From positions 1-47,822 of the forward strand of contig JAQVXI010000016.1 of the NCBI GenBank assembly GCA_028709215.1: 47,822 nucleotides of DNA. The letters run 5' to 3'. Shown here piece after piece: positions 42,412 through 47,822 of this stretch. Numbering within the stretch: position 1 is the first letter of the stretch; every line of letters starts with the position of its first letter. Below the pieces are notes generated by a model. That model ran no database searches. It was not told where the DNA came from and saw only the letters and a program-made list of their open reading frames with translations. Made by a program: the position numbers and the translations under genes. Source of the DNA: Bacteroidales bacterium (lineage in GTDB: Bacteria; Bacteroidota; Bacteroidia; Bacteroidales; UBA1402).

Positions 42412-43658
42412 TGGGACGCAGAAAACATACCTGTTTGATTCTTTGGCTCTCGTTGTTGTTTTTCTTGCCGGTGATGGCACAAAGCAGCCGTCTGACGGAT
42501 TTGGAGAAACAACGCAAGGCTGCTTTGGAACAGATTGAGGAAACGTCGCGTATGTTGGATAAGAACAAGGTGACGGTATCCAATGCCTTGGTCAAGCTAA
42601 ATGTGTTGAATGAAAAGATCAAGGCGCGTGAGCAGTTTTTGAAAACACTACAGCAGGAGCTCAAGGCCTTGGATCGTGAGATTGCTCAGTTGCGATCGGA
42701 GTATGTGGAACTGAGTCGTCAACTGAGTGTGAAGAAAGAGCAGTATGCGCGCTCGCTGCGCTTGATGACCCGTCGCAACCGGACAGAGGATAAATGGATG
42801 TTCTTGCTGTCTGCCGACGATTTGGGGCAAATGATGCGTCGATTGAGGTATTTGAATGAGTATGCGGATTATCAGAAACTACAAGCCAACGATATTACCA
42901 ATAAACAAACGCGGTTGAATGAGAAGCGCATCGTTTTGGAGCGTGCGTATCGGGAGAAAAAGGCCATTACCGATAAAGAAATCCAGGAAAAGGTCAATTT
43001 GGATCAGGATCGCATACAAGCAAATACCTTGGTTGTGCGTTTGAAATCCAAAGAACGGAGTTTGGTTGCGGAGGTAAATAAGCAGAAGAAACTGGCGGAT
43101 CGTCTGAACAAACAGATTGAGCAGGTCATCGCGGAAGAGGCCAGAAAAGCGGCAGAGTTGGCCGCGAAAGAAAAAAACCGTCAGGCTGCTGAGGCAAAGG
43201 GCGGATATTCGATGAATACGCAGGAGTTGAAACTTTCTGGAGATTTCAGTAAGAATCGGGGTTTGTTGCCCATGCCGGTGTCCCAACCGGGTACGATTGT
43301 GGTTCATTACGGTGCGCAGAAGTACCAGGATCTCAAGTATGTTCAGAATGACAGCAAAGGGATTGACATTCAAACCCGTCCGGGTGCCTCCGCTATTTCG
43401 GTATTTGACGGAACGGTCAGTCGGGTCTTTCCTTTGCCCGGATTCAATATTTCCATCATTGTCCGACACGGAAATTATCTGACCGTTTATGCCAATTTGA
43501 GTGAAATCAACGTCAAAGCCGGTGATAAAGTAAAGATCGGTCAGGCGTTGGGCAAAATTTATGTGGATTCCGGACAGAACGATCAAACGATTTTACACTT
43601 CCAGTTGTGGAAGGATACGGAACGAATGAATCCGGAACCGTGGTTACGCAAACCGTAA
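42411..43658 (+). CDS. EnvC-like murein hydrolase activator (coiled coil plus degenerate LytM/M23 domain)
   Basis: A 415-residue exported protein: a signal peptide (hydrophobic ~8-22, cleavage near V-M-A-Q), a long coiled coil (about 25-265, rich in K, E, Q, L), and a LytM/M23 domain (about 290-415). The zinc ligands of active M23 peptidases are partly lost: the first His of H-x-x-x-D is Ser (N-D-S-K-G-I-D-I), and the H-x-H pair reads V-Y-A-N-L, while the D and L-H-F-Q-L-W remain. That pattern matches EnvC/NlpD, which do not cut peptidoglycan but activate amidases during cell separation. It is last in the dut operon and overlaps argE tail-to-tail by 15 bp. Confidence 0.9.
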   Translation: MGRRKHTCLILWLSLLFFLPVMAQSSRLTDLEKQRKAALEQIEETSRMLDKNKVTVSNALVKLNVLNEKIKAREQFLKTLQQELKALDREIAQLRSEYVELSRQLSVKKEQYARSLRLMTRRNRTEDKWMFLLSADDLGQMMRRLRYLNEYADYQKLQANDITNKQTRLNEKRIVLERAYREKKAITDKEIQEKVNLDQDRIQANTLVVRLKSKERSLVAEVNKQKKLADRLNKQIEQVIAEEARKAAELAAKEKNRQAAEAKGGYSMNTQELKLSGDFSKNRGLLPMPVSQPGTIVVHYGAQKYQDLKYVQNDSKGIDIQTRPGASAISVFDGTVSRVFPLPGFNISIIVRHGNYLTVYANLSEINVKAGDKVKIGQALGKIYVDSGQNDQTILHFQLWKDTERMNPEPWLRKP

Positions 43659-44708
43659 GCCGTCTAATATCGTGACGTAGAGTTGCAAGCCTTCGGAAAG
43701 TTCGCTCAGATGAATGAATTCGTTGGCCGTGTGCGAACGTTCGGAGGCACCGGGTCCCATCTTGAAGGTGGTAAAGGGCATGCGTGCCTGATCGGATAAG
43801 GTGGGTGAGCCGTAGGGTATACGACCGAGGCTGATGCAGGTTTGTATGATGGGGTGCTCCATAGGGATGCGGGACGAATTCAGACGAAAGGATCGCGCAT
43901 TGACTTCTGCGTCGACCTGTGAACGGATTTCCTGAAACAGGGATTCGGGGCTGTAAAATTCATTGATGCGTACATCTACTACAAACTGGCAGTTATCGGG
44001 AATGACGTTGTGTTGCGTGCCGGACTGGATTTGCGTCACGGTCATTTTGACCGGTCCCAAGAAATCGGATTGAAGTGGGAATTGCTTGTGCTGAAACCAT
44101 TCAATGCTTTTCAGTGCTTTGTATATGGCGTTTTCTCCCTCGTTTCTGGCGGCATGTCCTGCTTTTCCCCGTACGGTACAATCGAGAACCATCAGACCTT
44201 TTTCGGCAACGGCAGGATGCATTTGTGTGGGCTCTCCGATCAGTCCGAGTTGGATGGGTGGGAGAGCCGGCAGTAGGGCTTCGATTCCGTTTTTACCCGT
44301 GATTTCTTCTTCGGCAGAAATGCCTAAGACCAGGTTATAGGCCTGTTCTTTTGTGCTGAGGATACGAAAGGCTTGTATCAGGCACGTCAAACTGGCGCCG
44401 GCGTCGTTGCTACCCAGACCGAACAGGCTGTCCGATTGGATGACGGGCGTAAAGGGGTCGCTGTTCCAGCCATTGACCGGTTTGACGGTATCCATGTGTG
44501 AATTCAACAGAAGGCTGGGTTTGCTGCTGTCGTACGTTCCGGCAATGGCCCAAAGGTTGTTTTCGACGCGTTGTGTCTGTATGCCCCGTTCAAGCAACCA
44601 TTGTTGAAGGAATGCACAGCGTTGGTGTTCGCTGCGGCTCAATGCGGGGATGCGTATGAGTGATTGCAGCAATTGAACGGTTTCCTGATCGTATGATTCG
44701 TATTTCAT
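43644..44708 (-). CDS. M20-family deacylase, ArgE/DapE-like (probable N-acyl-ornithine/citrulline deacetylase)
   Basis: A cytosolic di-zinc hydrolase. The ATG at 44708 (M-K-Y-E-S-Y-D-Q-E-T) is preferred over an upstream start at 44729 inside the promoter spacing; it gives 354 residues. Metal and catalytic residues are N-S-H-M-D-T-V (His ligand and Asp), L-G-S-N-D-A-G-A-S (bridging Asp), S-A-E-E-E-I-T-G (catalytic Glu and ligand Glu), G-E-P-T and the final S-H-T-A-N-E-F. The family includes ArgE, DapE and LysK. Bacteroidota arginine synthesis uses N-succinyl intermediates and needs an enzyme of this kind, so that is the likely role, but no other arg gene is near. It has its own promoter at 44727-44734. 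Confidence 0.87.
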   Translation of the reverse strand: MKYESYDQETVQLLQSLIRIPALSRSEHQRCAFLQQWLLERGIQTQRVENNLWAIAGTYDSSKPSLLLNSHMDTVKPVNGWNSDPFTPVIQSDSLFGLGSNDAGASLTCLIQAFRILSTKEQAYNLVLGISAEEEITGKNGIEALLPALPPIQLGLIGEPTQMHPAVAEKGLMVLDCTVRGKAGHAARNEGENAIYKALKSIEWFQHKQFPLQSDFLGPVKMTVTQIQSGTQHNVIPDNCQFVVDVRINEFYSPESLFQEIRSQVDAEVNARSFRLNSSRIPMEHPIIQTCISLGRIPYGSPTLSDQARMPFTTFKMGPGASERSHTANEFIHLSELSEGLQLYVTILDGLRFA

Positions 44709-44726
44709 AATCCAAAAAGTATGGAA

Positions 44727-44734
44727 CAAAAGTA
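44727..44734 (-). promoter_or_regulatory. -7 promoter element for the M20 deacylase gene
   Basis: CAAAAGTA on the plus strand (TACTTTTG on the minus strand), 18 bases upstream of the ATG at 44708. Confidence 0.55.
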
Positions 44735-44822
44735 CAGAAACTTCTGAGAGATTCCGGTTTGCATTGGTTTTTTTGAATGCTTTTGTGTATTATTGCACAA
44801 TATAAGAAAAAGTGTGCAGAGT

Positions 44823-46628
44823 ATGGGGATTCAACATTTATCAAGGCTAATACCGGAGCAGGCTGCCCGGAAGCCACAGAAGATTGCGTTGCGGTATCGG
44901 GAGCCACATACGGGCTTGTGGGAATCCGTCAGTTGGAAGCAGTTTGACCGAAGCGTTCTACGAACAGCGGCGGCTCTTTTGGACAGTGGCTTGAAAGAAT
45001 TTGATTCGGTGGGCTTGTTTTCGTTAAATCGCCCCGAGTGCTTGTATGTGGATTATGCTGCTTATTCGATTCGGGCCAAGTCGATCCCGTTGTATGCCAC
45101 AAGTACGGCGGCTCAGTTGGCCTTCATTTTGGAGGATGCCGGAATTGAATTGTTGTTTGTTGGCGGCCAATATCAGTATGACCGAGCACACGAAGTGAAG
45201 ATGGATGGAAGTCGGTTGAAGCAGATCGTTGTGCTGGATCCAGATGTTCGTTTGGCCATTTCGGATTCAAGTACGCTTTATTTTTCGGATTTTATTCAGC
45301 GCGGTTACCATGCCCGATGGCAGAATCGGGTAGAGGAGATCCGAAAGGATGCGATGGAGGAAGATGTTGCAAATATTTTATATACTTCTGGAACGAGTGG
45401 GCAGTCCAAGGGCGTTATCTTAACGCATGCCATGTTTTTGGAGGCGATGCGGGTAAACGATTTGAAGATTCCGCGCTTGCGATCCGATGCGAGTTCGATG
45501 TGTTTTTTACCCATGACGCATATTTTTGAAAAGGCTTGGGATGCTTTTTGCCTGATTCGAGGGATTCGCCTGGACATCAATGAGCAGCCGACTCAGATTC
45601 AGATGGTTCTCAAAGAAACACATCCCAATTGCATGTGTGCGGTACCACGTTTTTGGGAAAAAGTACACGAAGGCATTCAGTCTCAATTGTCTCAAAAATC
45701 GATCGGTTTACAGAAAATGTTTGAACGGGCCATTCATGTTGGAGAGCAATACAACATCGATTATAAGCGTCAGGGCTTGCGCCCGTCGTTCCGCTTGACC
45801 GTTGCGTATCAATTTTACAATCATCTTTTATTTAAAACCATTCGTAAAAAAGTAGGACTGGATCGTGGAGAGATTTTTCCGGTGGCTGGTGCTCGATTCT
45901 CGGACGAGTTGTTGCGCTTTTTTCTATCGATGGGTTTGCCCATGGTCTACGGATATGGTTTGACCGAAAGTACGGCCACGGTATCCTGTTTTGATTCGGT
46001 CAATTATCGAATCGGAACGGTAGGTACCTGTGTCGATGGTTTGGAGGTGCGTATCTCTGATACGGGTGAGATTCTGTTGAAAGGCAAAACGATTACTCCG
46101 GGATATCACAACAATCCCGAGGCCAATGCGGAAGCGTTTGATGATGAAGGTTTTTTTCATACCGGAGATGCCGGTTTGTTGGAGCAGGGCGGACATCTGG
46201 TGGTTACGGATCGCATCAAGGATTTGTTTAAAACATCCAACGGGAAGTATATAGCGCCTCAATGGATTGAGACTACATTGAGCAGTGATCCGTACATCGA
46301 TATGGCTCTTGTCATTGGTGAGGAACGGAAGTTTGTGTCGGCGTTGATTGTTCCTGCCTATGCATTGATGCCGGATCTGGCTGCCACATTGGGCATGGAA
46401 ATGACTTCGATGGAAGCGTTTCTGAAGGACAGTCGTGTGCATGAATGGTATGCCAACCGGATTCGCGTGCTGCAAAAACAGATGGCCGGTTACGAACGCG
46501 TCCGTGCATTTGTTTTGTTGCCCGAGCCGTTCTCGATGGAGTCCGGAGAGTTGACCAATACGTTGAAAATGCGCAGAAGAGCCATTATGTCGCGTTACGA
46601 GGCGTTGATTGAGGCGATGTATGTTTAG
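44823..46628 (+). CDS. Long-chain-fatty-acid-CoA ligase (AMP-forming)
   Basis: Activates fatty acids with ATP and CoA. The ATG at 44823 (M-G-I-Q-H-L-S-R-L) was chosen over a TTG at 44793; it gives 601 residues. The P-loop I-L-Y-T-S-G-T-S-G-Q-S-K-G-V-I-L-T-H, the A5 motif G-Y-G-L-T-E-S-T-A-T and the A7 region H-T-G-D-A-G, then V-T-D-R-I-K-D-L-F-K-T-S-N-G-K-Y-I-A-P, mark the ANL superfamily, and the length and insertion fit the long-chain FadD-like group. The final Lys of the A10 motif appears in N-T-L-K-M-R-R. A one-mismatch -7 element (TATTATTG, 44788-44795) lies upstream. Role: membrane lipid recycling or use of exogenous fatty acids (inference). Confidence 0.92.
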   Translation: MGIQHLSRLIPEQAARKPQKIALRYREPHTGLWESVSWKQFDRSVLRTAAALLDSGLKEFDSVGLFSLNRPECLYVDYAAYSIRAKSIPLYATSTAAQLAFILEDAGIELLFVGGQYQYDRAHEVKMDGSRLKQIVVLDPDVRLAISDSSTLYFSDFIQRGYHARWQNRVEEIRKDAMEEDVANILYTSGTSGQSKGVILTHAMFLEAMRVNDLKIPRLRSDASSMCFLPMTHIFEKAWDAFCLIRGIRLDINEQPTQIQMVLKETHPNCMCAVPRFWEKVHEGIQSQLSQKSIGLQKMFERAIHVGEQYNIDYKRQGLRPSFRLTVAYQFYNHLLFKTIRKKVGLDRGEIFPVAGARFSDELLRFFLSMGLPMVYGYGLTESTATVSCFDSVNYRIGTVGTCVDGLEVRISDTGEILLKGKTITPGYHNNPEANAEAFDDEGFFHTGDAGLLEQGGHLVVTDRIKDLFKTSNGKYIAPQWIETTLSSDPYIDMALVIGEERKFVSALIVPAYALMPDLAATLGMEMTSMEAFLKDSRVHEWYANRIRVLQKQMAGYERVRAFVLLPEPFSMESGELTNTLKMRRRAIMSRYEALIEAMYV

Positions 46629-46637
46629 TTTTTTTGT

Positions 46638-46645
46638 TACCTTTG
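46638..46645 (+). promoter_or_regulatory. -7 promoter element for prfB
   Basis: TACCTTTG matches TAnnTTTG, 27 bases before the prfB ATG and directly after the acyl-CoA ligase stop. Confidence 0.6.
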
Positions 46646-46672
46646 CGCTCCAATAAACAAATTGTTATACTC

Positions 46673-47762
46673 ATGATTACGACCGAACAGATAAAAGAAG
46701 TTCAGGAACGCGAGCACGCGTTGAGGAGGTATCTTTGACATCGATACAAAAAAAATTCAATTAGAAGAGGAAGAACTCAGAACGCAGGTGCCCGGTTTTT
46801 GGGACGACAACAAGCTTGCCGAAGCGCAGATGCGTAAGGTTAAATCGATTCGTCAGTGGATCGAATCCTATGAGGATGTGTTGCGATGCAGCGAGGAGCT
46901 GCAGCTGGCCTTTGATTTTTATAAGGAAGAAGTTGCGACCGAAGAAGAGGTTGATGAACTTTACGATAAGTGTTTGCTGCTGCTGGATAATCTGGAGTTG
47001 AAAAACATGCTCCGCAAGGAAGAAGATAAGCTGGGTGCTGTACTCAAAATCAACGCCGGGGCCGGTGGCACGGAGAGTCAGGACTGGGCCTCAATGCTGG
47101 CACGCATGTATCAGCGTTGGGCGGATGCGCAAGGGTACAAAACCGAGATTACAAACTGGCTGGATGGTGATGAGGCGGGTATTAAAACCATGACGATGAC
47201 CATCGAGGGTGAGTATGCCTACGGCTATCTCAAGGGGGAGAACGGAGTGCACCGTTTGGTGCGTGTTTCGCCCTACAACGCGCAGGGCAAACGCATGACG
47301 TCGTTTTCTTCCGTGTTTATCGTACCCCTTGTGGATGACACGATTGAGATTGAAATTAAGGATTCTGACATCACCTGGGATACGTTCCGTTCTTCGGGTG
47401 CGGGTGGTCAGAATGTAAATAAGGTCGAAACGGGGGTCCGTTTGCATCACCTTCCTTCGGGCATTGTGATTGAAAACACAGAAAGTCGTTCGCAGTTGGG
47501 CAATAAGGAGAATGCGTTGCGTTTGCTGAAGTCTCAATTGTATGAAATCGAGTTGGAAAAGCGCCGTGTTGAGCAGCAGAAGGTTGAGGCCGGCAAGAAG
47601 AAGATTGAGTGGGGCTCTCAGATCCGGAGTTATGTGTTTGACGACCGTCGTGTGAAGGATCATCGTACGGATTATCAGACTTCCAATGTTCAGGCAGTGA
47701 TGGATGGAGATTTGGAGGGTTTTATTAAGGCGTATTTGATGGAGTATGGGGGTGAGGGTTAA
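46673..47762 (+). CDS. prfB: Peptide chain release factor 2, with programmed +1 frameshift
   Basis: Terminates translation at UGA and UAA. Translation starts at the ATG at 46673 (21 codons), meets an in-frame TGA at 46736-46738, and continues in the +1 frame from 46737; the joined product (46673-46735 plus 46737-47762) has 362 residues. The first reading frame alone would make a 21-residue peptide, and the second lacks a proper start, so this is one gene rather than a pseudogene. The peptidyl hydrolysis loop G-G-Q is at residues 244-246 (S-S-G-A-G-G-Q-N-V-N-K). The tripeptide that reads stop codons is S-P-Y (199-201), where E. coli RF2 has S-P-F. The gene has its own promoter. Confidence 0.96.
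46724..46739 (+). other. prfB programmed +1 frameshift site
   Basis: The sequence AGGAGGTATCTTTGAC holds an internal Shine-Dalgarno (AGGAGG, 46724-46729), a 3-base spacer and the slippery CTT TGA C. This is the E. coli RF2 autoregulatory arrangement with one base changed (AGGAGG for AGGGGG). When RF2 is scarce, the ribosome pauses at TGA and slips to CTT T-GAC. Confidence 0.95.
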
Positions 47763-47785
47763 AGTCTCGCTTCGCTCGAATGTGT

Positions 47786-47806
47786 AAAAAAACGTTCCGT
47801 TTTTTT
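47786..47806 (+). terminator. Possible terminator after prfB
   Basis: A 9-bp inverted repeat (AAAAAAACG / CGTTTTTTT) with a 3-nt loop. The stem is mostly A-T, so it is weak alone, but it ends in a T-run and lies 24 bases past the stop codon. Confidence 0.4.
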
Positions 47807-47822
47807 AATGTGTTGCTCCCTA

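Noticed and set aside
46673..46738. A stop codon early in prfB, as if it were a pseudogene
   Set aside because: The stop is the programmed TGA of the RF2 frameshift, with the SD and CTT TGA C intact, and the rest of the gene is full length.

Overview
This 47.8-kb window looks like chromosomal DNA of a Bacteroidota bacterium, most likely order Bacteroidales. Many genes are preceded by the Bacteroidota -7 element TAnnTTTG rather than an E. coli-type -10 box. Two tandem secreted proteins end in what look like type IX secretion sorting domains. The gene content and order are also typical: glyS next to an FKBP lipoprotein, dut-TPR-DUF4292-envC, and ilvD-ilvB-ilvN-thioesterase-ilvC. The DNA is mostly housekeeping and densely packed, with many 1-4 bp start/stop overlaps and no gene-free stretch above 300 bases. 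I see no insertion sequence, phage, CRISPR array or rRNA.

Layout from left to right. At 1-3081 there is the AT-rich 3' end of an acyltransferase gene and two paralogous secreted Asp-box beta-propeller proteins. At 3069-11246, on the minus strand, seven close-packed genes run purA, Zn-metallopeptidase, hisS, lysS, gpsA, pgi, HAD phosphatase, read from a promoter at about 11370 through a structured leader. At 11483-12460 there is a phosphate-selective-porin-like outer membrane protein with a Pho-box-like promoter. At 12465-18035, minus strand, lie malY (own promoter) and slyD-aroC-DPP III-AlkD-like. At 18205-24294, plus strand, is the branched-chain amino acid operon with a leader hairpin, an embedded acyl-ACP thioesterase and a second promoter before ilvC. 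At 24310-29692, minus strand, is a phosphate operon: PiT transporter, phoU, response regulator, sensor kinase. At 29864-32490 are tRNA-Gly(CCC), a GH88/105-like hydrolase, gpmA and tRNA-Leu(TAG). At 32536-37030, minus strand, is parC followed by an outer-membrane-type hypothetical and an S41 protease lipoprotein. At 37119-39274 are glyS and a convergent FKBP lipoprotein. At 39362-43658 are dut, a TPR protein, a DUF4292 lipoprotein and an EnvC-like protein. At 43644-47762 are an M20 deacylase, an acyl-CoA synthetase and prfB with its programmed +1 frameshift.

The most useful new signal is regulatory. The sequence TGTAA repeated every 11 bp lies at the same distance (11 nt) upstream of the -7 element in front of both the porin (11428-11443) and the PiT-phoU-phoB/R operon (29741-29767). 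This suggests a PhoB-type box that joins the two loci into one phosphate regulon. Other points worth checking are the hairpin-plus-T-run leader of ilvD, the nested-repeat leader of purA, the prfB frameshift site with a full Shine-Dalgarno sequence in a phylum that rarely uses one, and the SPY tripeptide in RF2. I found no clear example of an entirely undescribed multi-gene system.
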